48,531 nt of DNA from an uncultured Flavonifractor sp. (GTDB lineage: Bacteria; Bacillota; Clostridia; Oscillospirales; Oscillospiraceae): the NCBI GenBank assembly GCA_947384055.1, contig CANDFO010000013.1, forward strand, positions 1 to 48,531. Direction: 5' to 3'. Of the stretch, positions 24,424-33,295 are shown piece after piece. The number at the start of each line of letters is the position of its first letter. Position 1 is the stretch's first letter. Position numbers and translations under genes: made by a program. The notes under the pieces were generated by a model. It saw only the letters and a list, made by a program, of their open reading frames with translations. It made no database searches and was not told the DNA's origin.

Positions 24424-25230
24424 TCAGCGGTAAAACCAATGGCTGCCAATGGTGGTGATATGCGTTCGCTCCTCCATGGTCCAGAAATTTCCGGCCAGCG
24501 CCGGCGCCAGAAAGTAGAGGCTTTCTCCTGCGGCGTCCGCCCCCTCCAGGCAGAGCTTGGCCGCCAGGATGCTGCTCTCGCTGGGTGCGTCATAGATCGT
24601 ACCGTTGCTTGCAGGGGTAAACTGTCCGCCCCAGCGCCGGTCGAAAATCACCTCATAGACGCTGTCGGGAAAATCCGGAGAGGCTACCCGGTTGAGAATG
24701 ACGTTGCCAACGGCGATCTGCCCCAGAAAGGGCTCTCCGCGGCTCTCCGCGGAGATGATGCGGGAGAGCCAATAGAGGTCCGTCTCGTCATAGTGAAGGC
24801 TGGCGGGGGTAATCGCTCCGCTGCCGCTGGTGACGGTTACGGTCCCGGTGGAGGGGTCCCAGTCCACCCGGGCATCCAGCGCTTCCGCCAATACCCGCAC
24901 AGGCACCAGGGTAGTTCCCTGAACCGTGTGCACACCGGCGGGCGCGTAGAGGGCCCGGCCGTTGGCCTCAATATAGGCGGCGCCCGGCTGCGCGCTGAGG
25001 TCCAGCCCCTCTGCCCGGGCCACCGCCTGTCCATTCTCCCAGGCTACCTCCGCGTCGGGCCGCAGGGCCTCCGTCACTGTCCGCAGGGGGACATAGGTGG
25101 TGTCCTGATAGACATATGTACCGGTTTCCAGGGCGGCCCCATCTACAACCAGGGGACCGGCCGCGGCCGCCTTTCCTCCGGACAGCACCGCCGCGGTCAG
25201 TGCCGCGGCCATCAACCACTTTCCGTACAT
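24424..25230 (-). CDS. SleB-type cell wall hydrolase with stalk domain (paralog 2)
   Basis: 268-aa secreted peptidoglycan hydrolase, same architecture as its neighbour: signal peptide (~1-24, GGKAAAAG), stalk domain (TTLVPVRVLAEALDARVDW), Hydrolase_2 domain with predicted catalytic E162 (SRIISAESRGEPFLGQIAVG). ATG 25230 is preferred over GTG 25239 because AAAGGA is ten bases before the ATG but touches the GTG. The two paralogs are diverged tandem duplicates with separate promoters. A symmetric GCCCGGCCGGAGA/TCTCCGGCCGGGC stem near 24355-24384 probably ends this transcript. Confidence 0.9.
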   Translation of the reverse strand: MYGKWLMAAALTAAVLSGGKAAAAGPLVVDGAALETGTYVYQDTTYVPLRTVTEALRPDAEVAWENGQAVARAEGLDLSAQPGAAYIEANGRALYAPAGVHTVQGTTLVPVRVLAEALDARVDWDPSTGTVTVTSGSGAITPASLHYDETDLYWLSRIISAESRGEPFLGQIAVGNVILNRVASPDFPDSVYEVIFDRRWGGQFTPASNGTIYDAPSESSILAAKLCLEGADAAGESLYFLAPALAGNFWTMEERTHITTIGSHWFYR

Positions 25231-25679
25231 GGCTGTCACATCCTTTTACTTTTTGTAACTGAATTGTAACTGATTTCTCCGCTTTTCCGCAACCCTCAAA
25301 TTTTTCCAGCGGAAGCGGCAGCGCCTGAAGCAAATGTATTTGACCGGTTTTCTGCGCAATTCTTCACCATCTTGCCTGAATACATGATAATTTGCTCCCG
25401 TCAGCAGCCCCTTCCATCTGTGCGGATGGCAGCTTCTCTTTGGAAATCAGTCTTTTCGACTCAGAATAACTTCCGATAAGATGATGTATGCTCCGGTTGG
25501 ACGGTCCCTTTTACGGCGGACTTTTTGGGGTGTCTGCCCCCTGTTTTTTGCCGGGAATATGTTCTGACAGAAATTTCTCCGGCTCATTCACGGTTTGTAC
25601 ATACTTTTATGATATTCTGATCGTTAAGTCGTTAACAAATCAACCGCGGAGGCGGAACTGAGAGAATGGGAGGTCTTCA
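25231..25679. other. Divergent intergenic region, hydrolase 2 / citrate synthase
   Basis: 449 bases with no convincing gene. The left end holds the hydrolase promoter and WalR-type box (25254-25292). The right end, just before citrate synthase, has TCGTTAAG/TCGTTAAC direct repeats (25621-25636) and the RBS GGGAGG at 25667-25672. A weak TATGAT near 25609 could be the citrate synthase -10, but no matching -35 is clear. Confidence 0.6.
25254..25292 (-). promoter_or_regulatory. Promoter with WalR-type box, hydrolase paralog 2
   Basis: Minus strand TTGCGG (25292-25287), 18-base spacer, TACAAT (25268-25263). TGTAAC-TGAAT-TGTAAC on the plus strand (25254-25270) again fits the WalR consensus and covers the -10, at the same offset as in paralog 1. 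Confidence 0.72.
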
Positions 25680-27044
25680 ATGGCGAGCAATCCGAACTAT
25701 TGCGACATTACGCCTGAGATTGAGGCGCTGGCTGAGCAGACGCTGCATCACAGCAGCATTGACCCGGGGGACTACGTCACATACGACGTAAAGCGGGGTC
25801 TGCGGGACCTGAACGGAAAAGGCGTCCTGGCAGGGCTTACGGAAATTTCCGACATTGTGGCCAAGCAGGTGGTGGACGGGCGGGAGCTGCCCTGCGACGG
25901 AAAGCTCTACTACCGGGGCGTGGACGTGGAGAAGCTAGTATCCGGCGCTTTGAAGGAGGCCCGCTTCGGTTTTGAGGAGACGGCCTACCTGTTGCTGCTG
26001 GGCCGGCTGCCCAACAAGCGGGAGCTGGCCGAATTCCAGAAGCAGCTGGCCTATTACCGCTCTCTTCCCAACAATTTTGTCCGGGACGTTATTTTAAAGG
26101 CGCCCAGCCAGGATATCATGAACTCCCTGGCCCGCAGCGTGCTCAACCTGGCCTGCTATGACGACCGGGCGGACGACATCTCTCTGCCCAACGTCATGCG
26201 CCAGTGCGTGCAGCTCATCGCTCTTTTTCCCATGCTTGCGGTCTACGGATATCAGGCCTATACTTATAAAAGCGGCAGCTCCCTCTATATCCACGCGCCC
26301 CAGCCGGCGCTGTCCACGGCAGAGAACATTCTGACCCTTCTGCGGTCTGATTCCGCCTATTCCTTCTGGGAGGCCCACGTGCTGGACGTGTGCCTCACTC
26401 TCCACGCCGAGCACGGCGGCGGCAACAATTCCACCTTCACCACCCATGTCGTCACCTCCTCGGGCACGGATACCTATTCCTGCATGGCGGCGGCGCTGGC
26501 CTCTCTGAAGGGCCCCAAGCACGGCGGCGCCAATATCAAGGTAATCCAGATGTTTGAGGACATGAAAGAGCAGGTGGGAGACTGGAAGGATGAGGACGAG
26601 GTGCGGGCCTACCTCCAGGCCCTGCTGGACAGGCGCGCCTTTGACAAGGCGGGGCTGATTTACGGTATGGGCCACGCGGTCTACTCCCTGTCGGACCCCC
26701 GGGCCAGCGTCCTGCGCTCTTTTGTGGAAAAGCTCTCCCGGGAAAAGGGCCGCAACGAGGAGTACGAGCTCTATTCCCTGGTGGAGCGGCTGGGGCCGGA
26801 GGTTATCTCCGGAGAACGGACCATGTATAAAGGCGTGTCGGCCAATGTGGACTTTTATTCAGGCTTTGTCTACCACATGCTGGACCTGCCCCTGGAGCTC
26901 TACACCCCGATTTTCGCCATGGCCCGCATCGCGGGCTGGAGCGCACACCGGATTGAGGAGCTCATCAATATGAGCAAGATTATCCGCCCCGCCTATAAAT
27001 ATGTGGGTACGCATACGGACTATGTACCCATGGACAAACGGTAG
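25680..27044 (+). CDS. gltA: Citrate synthase
   Basis: 454-aa citrate synthase (condensation of oxaloacetate and acetyl-CoA), the long Firmicutes form with an extended N-terminus (~50 residues) before the fold starts at GVLAGLTEISDIV. Catalytic residues are visible: His in LHAEHGGGNN (H242/H245), H332 in GMGHAVY and D391 in SANVDFYSG. ATG 25680 has GGGAGG eight bases upstream. It is monocistronic, closed by a strong hairpin (27050-27095). In such anaerobes it usually feeds glutamate synthesis through an incomplete TCA branch; no aconitase or isocitrate dehydrogenase is adjacent. Confidence 0.96.
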   Translation: MASNPNYCDITPEIEALAEQTLHHSSIDPGDYVTYDVKRGLRDLNGKGVLAGLTEISDIVAKQVVDGRELPCDGKLYYRGVDVEKLVSGALKEARFGFEETAYLLLLGRLPNKRELAEFQKQLAYYRSLPNNFVRDVILKAPSQDIMNSLARSVLNLACYDDRADDISLPNVMRQCVQLIALFPMLAVYGYQAYTYKSGSSLYIHAPQPALSTAENILTLLRSDSAYSFWEAHVLDVCLTLHAEHGGGNNSTFTTHVVTSSGTDTYSCMAAALASLKGPKHGGANIKVIQMFEDMKEQVGDWKDEDEVRAYLQALLDRRAFDKAGLIYGMGHAVYSLSDPRASVLRSFVEKLSREKGRNEEYELYSLVERLGPEVISGERTMYKGVSANVDFYSGFVYHMLDLPLELYTPIFAMARIAGWSAHRIEELINMSKIIRPAYKYVGTHTDYVPMDKR

Positions 27045-27049
27045 CGGAC

Positions 27050-27095
27050 AAGCAGAGGCGCCCCGGCCGGTAAAATGGCCGGGGCGCCTCTGCTT
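27050..27095 (+). terminator. Citrate synthase terminator
   Basis: 19-base perfect stem, AAGCAGAGGCGCCCCGGCC (27050-27068) with its complement at 27077-27095. Family B copy B4 begins at its last base. Confidence 0.85.
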
Positions 27096-27223
27096 GCCGA
27101 AAAAAGGCATAGCCTTTTTCGGCAGTAAAGACACAGCCCGACTGCGCGCACGCGCTTTCCGCTTTTAGCGTACAACTCGCACACTTGCGGGCGGGAACTC
27201 TGCGAGGCTTTTTCGACATTCTG
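27095..27223 (+). repeat. Family B repeat, copy B4 (degenerate)
   Basis: 129-bp shortened copy that keeps the first hairpin (GCCGAAAAAAGGC/GCCTTTTTCGGC), the CTGCGCGCAC and CGCACACTTGCGGGC segments, AACTCTGCGAGGC and the end TTTTTCGACATTCTG. It lacks the middle two stems. It adjoins the citrate synthase terminator, and GGCGCCCCGG of that terminator recurs on the other flank (27225-27234). A GAGGGCTGTCC/GGACAGAGCCCTC stem follows at 27233-27266. The 345-base gap 27045-27389 is otherwise only the next promoter. Confidence 0.78.
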
Positions 27224-27315
27224 GGCGCCCCGGAGGGCTGTCCGCCCGGGAATGGACAGAGCCCTCACGCGGACCCCTTTAATCCAATTTTAAGGCTTTT
27301 TAAGGGAAACCTTTC

Positions 27316-27344
27316 TTGTTTTTTTCCGGGGCGGGGACTACAAT
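27316..27344 (+). promoter_or_regulatory. Promoter of the DUF1700/DUF4097 operon
   Basis: TTGTTT (27316-27321), 17-base spacer, TACAAT (27339-27344), about 45 bases before the start. Confidence 0.6.
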
Positions 27345-27389
27345 AAAACCCGTCAAGGACGCGGGGCCGTCGGCTCCGCGGAGGAAAGG

Positions 27390-27998
27390 GTGAAGAGCGG
27401 CATGGACAAAAACGAATATCTGGCTCAGCTGCGGGCAATGCTGACCGGCCGCATGGCTCCGGAGGAGCTGGAGCGGATTTTGACCTACTATGAGGAATAC
27501 TTTGACGAGGCGGGACCGGCGGACTCCGCCAGGGTCGCCGAGGAGCTGGGCTCGCCGGCGGAGCTGGCCCACCGGGTACTGGGGCATGCCCCGGTGCGGG
27601 AGGACCCCGCGCCTCCGCAGCCCCGGGAGCGCCGCGGGCTGGGCGCTTTGTGGACGGCGCTGCTGGCCTTATGCGCCGCTCCCATCGCCCTGCCCCTGAT
27701 TCTGGCGGCGGTAGTGGTCGTTGTGTCCCTGGCGCTGGCGGTCATCCTGCTGGTGCTGGGCGTATGCGGCGGGGGAGTTATCTGCGCCGCTGTGGGATTG
27801 TATGTGAGCGTGCGCAGCTTCACTCTCCTGTTTCAGGCGGGTATGACGACCGTTATGTACTATTCCGGTCTGGGCATGCTCACCGCCGGAATCGGCCTGC
27901 TGCTGATTACCGGGAGCCTTGCCTTGGCAGGACTGTGCTTTCGGGGGATGGCGGCGCTGCTGCGGCGGATGCTCCGCCGGAGGGAGGTGCAGGCATGA
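27390..27998 (+). CDS. DUF1700 (HAAS domain) membrane protein
   Basis: 202-aa protein of the DUF1700/HAAS family. N-terminal helical HAAS domain (residues ~5-65: MDKNEYLAQLRAMLTGRMAP, YYEEYFDEAG, VAEELGSPAELAHRVLG) is a cytoplasmic signalling module; the C-terminus has three or four membrane helices (~90-195). GTG 27390 has GGAGG five bases upstream; ATG 27402 gives the usual family N-terminus but has a 17-base RBS gap. It overlaps the DUF4097 gene by four bases. In relatives a PadR regulator precedes this pair, whereas here none is adjacent. Confidence 0.85.
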   Translation: MKSGMDKNEYLAQLRAMLTGRMAPEELERILTYYEEYFDEAGPADSARVAEELGSPAELAHRVLGHAPVREDPAPPQPRERRGLGALWTALLALCAAPIALPLILAAVVVVVSLALAVILLVLGVCGGGVICAAVGLYVSVRSFTLLFQAGMTTVMYYSGLGMLTAGIGLLLITGSLALAGLCFRGMAALLRRMLRRREVQA

Positions 27999-28921
27999 AT
28001 CGGATAACAAAAATCGTCTTTGGGGCCGGGGCCTTTCTGTGCATGTCCGGCGGACTGCTGGCCCTCACCGGCTGGGCGGCGGGGGCGGATACCCAGGCTA
28101 TGCGGGATGTAGGTGTTTTCCCGCATTCTTACAGCGTGTCGGGGAGCTCCGGCGAGTCTGCCCCGGACGGCGGAGCCGGATACCTGGAGGACATGGACCT
28201 GGAGCCTTTCACCAAGCTGGATGTGGACCTCTCTCTGGGCGATGTGACCGTTATGACCGGAGATTCCTACGGCGTGATTCTGGACTGGAGCGGACGGAAC
28301 TACTCTCTCTCCTGTGAGCCGGACGGCGACACCCTGCATGTGCGGAGCAGCCAGAGCGTCAATTTAAACCTGGCCGGCCATTCGGCCTCGGTGACAGTGT
28401 ACCTGCCGGAGCACGCGGAGCTGGAGGAGGCCGACGTACACACCAGCCTGGGGGACGCGTACCTGGACAATGTGCGCGCCCGGCAGATGAAAGCCGCGTC
28501 CGATTTGGGAGATGTCAGCCTGTATCATACCTCCGCCGGCGAGCTGGACGTCACCTGCTCCATGGGGAACATCTGGCTGGACGGTGTGACCGCCGGTGAC
28601 GCCGAGCTCACCAACAGCATGGGGGACATCAGCGCCGAAGGGCTGAGCGTGGAGCGGAGCCTGGATGTGGAGGCCTCTATGGGCGATATCGACCTTCAGG
28701 GGGACCTGCGCGGCGAGACGGACATTGAGGCCAGTATGGGCAATGTCGCCCTCAGGCTCTCGCAGGAAGAACAATCCTACAGCTATGAGCTGGATGTGAG
28801 CATGGGCCAGCTGACGGTCAATGGACAGGCCATGCCCAAGCCTGCCAGCCGGACCGGGGGTCCCCACCGGCTGGAAGTTGAAAACCACATGGGAGATATT
28901 GAGCTCACATTCGGGTACTGA
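27995..28921 (+). CDS. DUF4097 family beta-repeat protein
   Basis: 308-aa protein with one N-terminal membrane anchor (~8-28), an extracytoplasmic linker, and a C-terminal right-handed beta-repeat region (~70-308) of the DUF4097 type. Successive strands repeat a short pattern: SLGDV, SLGDAYLDN, DLGDVSLY, SMGNIWLDG, SMGDISAEG, SMGDIDLQG, SMGNVALRL, HMGDIELTF. These proteins follow HAAS proteins and are thought to be envelope-stress or signalling scaffolds; role unproven. ATG 27995 overlaps the DUF1700 stop (ATGA) with GGGAGG upstream, so translation is coupled. A strong terminator follows at 28948. Confidence 0.88.
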   Translation: MNRITKIVFGAGAFLCMSGGLLALTGWAAGADTQAMRDVGVFPHSYSVSGSSGESAPDGGAGYLEDMDLEPFTKLDVDLSLGDVTVMTGDSYGVILDWSGRNYSLSCEPDGDTLHVRSSQSVNLNLAGHSASVTVYLPEHAELEEADVHTSLGDAYLDNVRARQMKAASDLGDVSLYHTSAGELDVTCSMGNIWLDGVTAGDAELTNSMGDISAEGLSVERSLDVEASMGDIDLQGDLRGETDIEASMGNVALRLSQEEQSYSYELDVSMGQLTVNGQAMPKPASRTGGPHRLEVENHMGDIELTFGY

Positions 28922-28947
28922 CCGCCGGATATTCTTCAAAAATTTGA

Positions 28948-28990
28948 CCTCCTGGACAGCGTGGAACAGACGCTGTCCAGGAGGTTTTTT
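28948..28990 (+). terminator. Terminator after DUF4097 gene
   Basis: CCTCCTGGACAGCGT (28948-28962) pairs perfectly with ACGCTGTCCAGGAGG (28970-28984), then six Ts. Confidence 0.95.
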
Positions 28991-29062
28991 GACTGCCGCG
29001 GAGCAGGGCGCGTCTCCGCCGGGAAAATATGACACATCACCGTCCGGGCAACGTCTTCCGAC

Positions 29063-29090
29063 TTATTTTTTCCAAAATATGGATTATACT
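29063..29090 (+). promoter_or_regulatory. spoIIE promoter candidate
   Basis: TTATTT (29063-29068), 16-base spacer, TATACT (29085-29090). I see no good Spo0A box (TGTCGAA) within 200 bases upstream, which is unusual for a spoIIE promoter. Confidence 0.45.
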
Positions 29091-29148
29091 GTCAGTAAAA
29101 CCCCCTGGAGCGGACAGCGTCCGGGGCGCACAAAAGGAGACGTGTCAC

Positions 29149-31527
29149 ATGGCTGCAAAAGAGAAGCTCAAAATCCGGACGGCCAAATTGCAGGAGGAAC
29201 TTCGGGAGACCGGGCGGGTGGTTCTGCGCTCGGCTGCCCTGGTGCGCGCCGTGGAGTGCGCCATCCGGCTGCTGCTGGGCGCGCTGCTGGCCGGAGCGGA
29301 AATTTTTGGCGGATATGCCCCCTTCGGCCTGGGATTCGTGGCCGCGGCCGGGTCCGGCCTGGACGGATTCTGCGCCCTGCTGGGGGCCTGTTTCGGGTAC
29401 TTGGTCCTCCAGGGACTCCCGGTGGGACTGCGGTACGTGGCCGCGGCCATTCTGGTGTATGCGGTGGCCTTCGCCTTTTATGACATCCGCCTCTATCGCA
29501 GGTCCTGGTTCATGCCTCTGACCGCCGCCGTTCTGGACGGTCTGACAGGTTTTGTATACCTGTCGGACCAGGGCTGGACCGCCCAGAATCTGATTTTTTT
29601 CGGCACCGAGCTGCTGCTGTGCGGGGCGGGCGCCTATTTTTACCGCATCGCCTTCACCCCCTGGACCGCCAAGCGGGAGGACGAGGACCTGACCTTCCGG
29701 CAGACCGTGAGCCTGCTGGTGCTGGCGGGCACCCTCCTCATCACCCTGTCCAAAATTACGGTGATGGGGGACATCTCCCTGGGGCGTCTGGCCGCCGCCC
29801 TGGGGGTTATGGCCGCCGCCAGCCAGGGCGGTATGGGCGTGGGCGCGGCGGCGGGGGTAGCCGTGGGAATCGGCATGGATCTGGCGGCCGGGGCACTGCC
29901 CTTTTACTCCATGGCCTACGCCCTGGCGGGCGTCATGGCGGGAATCTTCCACCGGCAGGGGCGGCTGGTCTGCGCTGTGGTCTACGTGCTCTCCAACGGT
30001 CTGGCGGTGCTGTGGACCTGGACAGGAGAACCGCATATCTCCCTTCTGTATGAGGTGTTCATCGCCTCGGTGCTCTTTCTGGTCCTCCCCCCCGCCGCCC
30101 TGCGGCAGGTAAAGGGCCTCACCATCCCGGAGCCCCGCCAGGAAACTCAGGACCGGGCCCGGGCCTATGTCAAGGCCCGGCTGGAGGGAGCCGCCAAAGC
30201 CTTCCAGGGCCTCAGCGAAAACCTGCGCACCACCTTTTCTCAGACGGTCCGCAACGATAACGACGCCGCCAGCGTCTTTGACCGCACCGCCGGGCGGGTG
30301 TGCAAAACCTGCGCGCTCCAGAATGCCTGCTGGCAGCGGGATTATGTAAGCACCTTCAACGCTCTGAACGACGCCCTTCCCGCCATGCTGGAGCGGGGAC
30401 GGGGAATAGGGGAGGACTTTCCCGCCTATTTCTCCAACCGCTGCCTGAATTTTAAGGATTTTCTCGCCGCCGCCAACGAGGAGCTCACCGCCCTGCTCTG
30501 CCGCCGGCAGTACCAGGCCCGGCTGAAGGAAAACCGTGCGGCGGTGTGCCGGCAGTATGGAGAGCTGGCCGGAGTGCTGGGGGAGGCGGCGGCAGAGCTG
30601 GGGGAGGAGCTGGTCTCCGACCCGGTCCGGGAGCGGCGCCTGCGCCAGCACCTGACCGCCCAGAGCATCGAGTGCCTGACCGCCGTATATTATGACCAGG
30701 CCGGCCATCTGCGCCTGGAGCTGGAGGGCCAGGGTCTGGCCGTCCTGCGGAAGGCGGAGAGCATCGCACGGCTGTCCAGGGTGCTGGGGGTTCCCCTGCG
30801 GGACGCCGGCGAAGAGCGGCGGGACCGGCTGGTGCTGGTGGAGCAGGAACCGCTGATGGCGGTGGCGGGGGTGGCCGCCCGGAAGAAGGACGGGCAGACG
30901 GTCTCAGGGGACACGGGCGCCTGGTTCAAGCACGACGACGGCTCCCTTTACGTGCTCCTGTGCGACGGCATGGGCAGCGGACCGGAGGCCGGGCGGGAGA
31001 GCAGCACGGCGGTGGACCTTCTGGAGCGTTTTCTGCGGGCGGGCGTGAAGCCCGAGGCGGCCCTGCGCACCCTCAGCGCCGCTCTGGCCCTCCGTGGAGA
31101 AGAGACCGGAGGCTTTACCACCATTGATCTGCTGCGGCTGGACCTCTTTTCCGGCGGGGCGGAGGTCTATAAATACGGGGCAGCTCCCACTTACATCCGA
31201 AAGGGCAAAACAGTTACGCGCATTACCGGCGCGTCTCTCCCCGCCGGGCTGGTAGGGGGAGAGGGGGCCGCGCCGGATATCACCCGTGCGCAGCTGACGG
31301 CCGGGGACTGGATTCTCCTGGTGACAGACGGGGTGTCCGGCAGCCAGTCCGACCTGTGGGTCCGGGACCGTTTCGCCGCGTTTCAGGGGGACAGTCCCAA
31401 GGATTTGGCCCAGTCCCTTATTGACGAGAGCGCCCAGCACGGCGGCGCTACCGACGACCGCACCGCGCTGGTTCTAAGGCTGGAGCACCGGAAATCCAAG
31501 GCACCCCCTTCGGACGAGACTTCATAA
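29149..31527 (+). CDS. spoIIE: Stage II sporulation protein E, PP2C phosphatase
   Basis: 792-aa SpoIIE. This phosphatase sits at the polar septum and dephosphorylates SpoIIAA to activate sigma-F in the forespore. About ten N-terminal membrane helices (~45-325) precede a central FtsZ-interacting region and a C-terminal PP2C (SpoIIE/RsbU) domain (~580-790). Metal-binding motifs are visible: CDGMGSG (D606) and TDGVSG (D727), plus GGFTTIDLLRLDLFSGGAE. A CKTCALQNACW cysteine motif at ~390 is in the central region. ATG 29149 has AAAAGGAGA upstream; 40 earlier in-frame codons overlap the promoter. Length is close to the B. subtilis protein. Its presence is the best evidence that the host sporulates. 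Confidence 0.97.
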   Translation: MAAKEKLKIRTAKLQEELRETGRVVLRSAALVRAVECAIRLLLGALLAGAEIFGGYAPFGLGFVAAAGSGLDGFCALLGACFGYLVLQGLPVGLRYVAAAILVYAVAFAFYDIRLYRRSWFMPLTAAVLDGLTGFVYLSDQGWTAQNLIFFGTELLLCGAGAYFYRIAFTPWTAKREDEDLTFRQTVSLLVLAGTLLITLSKITVMGDISLGRLAAALGVMAAASQGGMGVGAAAGVAVGIGMDLAAGALPFYSMAYALAGVMAGIFHRQGRLVCAVVYVLSNGLAVLWTWTGEPHISLLYEVFIASVLFLVLPPAALRQVKGLTIPEPRQETQDRARAYVKARLEGAAKAFQGLSENLRTTFSQTVRNDNDAASVFDRTAGRVCKTCALQNACWQRDYVSTFNALNDALPAMLERGRGIGEDFPAYFSNRCLNFKDFLAAANEELTALLCRRQYQARLKENRAAVCRQYGELAGVLGEAAAELGEELVSDPVRERRLRQHLTAQSIECLTAVYYDQAGHLRLELEGQGLAVLRKAESIARLSRVLGVPLRDAGEERRDRLVLVEQEPLMAVAGVAARKKDGQTVSGDTGAWFKHDDGSLYVLLCDGMGSGPEAGRESSTAVDLLERFLRAGVKPEAALRTLSAALALRGEETGGFTTIDLLRLDLFSGGAEVYKYGAAPTYIRKGKTVTRITGASLPAGLVGGEGAAPDITRAQLTAGDWILLVTDGVSGSQSDLWVRDRFAAFQGDSPKDLAQSLIDESAQHGGATDDRTALVLRLEHRKSKAPPSDETS

Positions 31528-31623
31528 AACCACACTGCGCTGTTTTTCAGGCGCGTCAGCTATATGCCGGCTGGCGCGTCCTTCCTTCCGGACAAAATTT
31601 GACGCAAAATTTCGTCCTGCGGC

Positions 31624-31652
31624 TCGACTTTGGCGAAAAACTATGGTATAGT
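31624..31652 (+). promoter_or_regulatory. Promoter upstream of the first NSS transporter
   Basis: TCGACT (31624-31629), 17-base spacer, TATAGT (31647-31652). It gives a GC-rich leader of about 165 bases. Confidence 0.5.
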
Positions 31653-31822
31653 GACAAATACGCGGCTGACACGCCTGGGTGGGACAGCGTTTTCGCCCCC
31701 GGCCAGGAGCGCCGGCCGGATAAGCTGCTCCGCCTTCCGGGGTAAACGGCCCCCGCAGGCGTTTTGGGCCGCACGTCCGCCCTGCGGGGCGGAGGATGCA
31801 AAACAAAGAGAGGAAGTTTTTC

Positions 31823-33181
31823 ATGAAGCGGGAGGGCTTTCAATCCCGGCTGGGATTTCTGCTGGTAAGCGCCGGCTGTGCGGTAGGCATCGGGAATGTG
31901 TGGAAATTCCCCTATGTTACCGGGCAGAACGGCGGCGGTGTGTTTGTGCTGTTTTACCTGTTGTTCTTGGCGATCATGGGCGTTCCTGTGCTGACCATGG
32001 AGCTGGCGGTGGGCCGGGCCAGCCGCAAAAGCGCCGTATTGGGCTACCGCACGCTGGAGCCCGCCGGCAGTAAATGGCATATTCACGGCTGGTTCTGCAT
32101 CGCCGGATGTTGTCTGCTGATGATGTATTATACCACCGTGTCCGGCTGGATGCTGGGGTACTTTGTCAAGTTTGCCGCCGGGTCCTTTGAAGGGCTGGAG
32201 GGCGGCGCCGTGGGCGGGGTGTTTGACGCGATGCTGGCCAGCCCCGGCGAGATGACGCTCTGGATGGCGATTACCGTTCTGGGCGGATTTCTGGTGTGCA
32301 GCTTCGGCCTGCAAAAGGGGCTGGAGCGGATTACGAAAGTGATGATGCTGGGCCTGCTGGGGCTGATCGCGGTGCTGGCAGTCCACAGCCTGACCCTGCC
32401 CGGCGGCCTGGAGGGGGTCCGCTTCTATCTGCTTCCGGACTTCCGCCGGGCGGTGGAAGCGGGACTGGGCAATGTGATCACCGCCGCTATGAACCAGGCC
32501 TTTTTTACCCTGAGCCTGGGCATTGCCGCTATGGAGGTGTTCGGCAGCTATATGGAGCGGCATAACACCCTCACCAGCGAAGCCGTCCGCATCTGCGGCC
32601 TGGACACCTTTGTGGCTCTGGTGTCGGGACTGATCATTTTCCCCGCCTGCTTCTCCTTTGGCGTCCAGCCCGACAGCGGCCCGTCCCTGATTTTCAAAAC
32701 CCTGCCCAAGGTGTTTCTGGATATGGCCGGTGGGCGCCTCTGGGGCGCGCTGTTCTTCCTGTTCATGACCTTTGCCAGCTTTTCCACGGTCATCGCGGTC
32801 TTTGAAAATCTCCTGGCCAACTGTATCGACAACTTCGGGTGGTCCCGGAAAAAGGCCGTCCTGTTTAACTGCGCGCTCATTTTCATCGCCAGCCTGCCCT
32901 GCGTACTGGGATACAACCTGTGGCGCGGCCTGCACCTCATCGGCGGGCGGGATGTGCTGGATTCCGAGGATTTCCTGGTGAGCAATCTCCTGCTGCCCCT
33001 GGGTTCGCTGGTCTATCTGCTGTTCTGCGTAACCAAGTGGGGCTGGGGCTATGACGGCTATCTGGCGGAAGCCAACACCGGAAAGGGCCTGAAAATGCCC
33101 CGGTGGTTAAAGCCCTATTTCCAGTTTGTACTGCCTGTTCTGATACTGGTGATTTTAATCCAGGGCCTGCTTCCCGGCTGA
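31823..33181 (+). CDS. Sodium-dependent transporter, NSS family (copy 1)
   Basis: 452-aa neurotransmitter:sodium symporter (LeuT-type), importing amino acids or related amines with Na+. TM1 carries the unwound substrate site AGCAVGIGNVWKFPYVTGQNGG; TM6 region FFTLSLGIAAMEVFGSYM and TM8 (LFFLFMTFASFSTVIAVFE) hold Na1/Na2 ligands. 11-12 helices. Start 31823 (MKREGFQSRLGF) is chosen for AGAGGAAG eight bases upstream and the family N-terminus; an ATG nine codons earlier is less likely. A second, clearly different NSS gene lies at 34244. The substrate cannot be told from sequence. Confidence 0.93.
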   Translation: MKREGFQSRLGFLLVSAGCAVGIGNVWKFPYVTGQNGGGVFVLFYLLFLAIMGVPVLTMELAVGRASRKSAVLGYRTLEPAGSKWHIHGWFCIAGCCLLMMYYTTVSGWMLGYFVKFAAGSFEGLEGGAVGGVFDAMLASPGEMTLWMAITVLGGFLVCSFGLQKGLERITKVMMLGLLGLIAVLAVHSLTLPGGLEGVRFYLLPDFRRAVEAGLGNVITAAMNQAFFTLSLGIAAMEVFGSYMERHNTLTSEAVRICGLDTFVALVSGLIIFPACFSFGVQPDSGPSLIFKTLPKVFLDMAGGRLWGALFFLFMTFASFSTVIAVFENLLANCIDNFGWSRKKAVLFNCALIFIASLPCVLGYNLWRGLHLIGGRDVLDSEDFLVSNLLLPLGSLVYLLFCVTKWGWGYDGYLAEANTGKGLKMPRWLKPYFQFVLPVLILVILIQGLLPG

Positions 33182-33197
33182 CCCTCTTCCGCCGCCC

Positions 33198-33226
33198 TTG
33201 CTTTCCCGCGGCATTCATATTATAAT
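33198..33226 (+). promoter_or_regulatory. Promoter of the phospholipase C-like gene
   Basis: TTGCTT (33198-33203), 17-base spacer, consensus TATAAT (33221-33226), about 70 bases before the start. Confidence 0.65.
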
Positions 33227-33295
33227 GGTTCTGCCGCCGTGCGGAACAAGTAAGCGGCATATCACCACATGGTTCAGGAGGGGACTTCATCCATC

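Noticed and set aside
31653..31822. Riboswitch in the GC-rich leader of the first NSS gene
   Set aside because: No consistent stem set or known consensus could be drawn by eye; only a promoter is reported.
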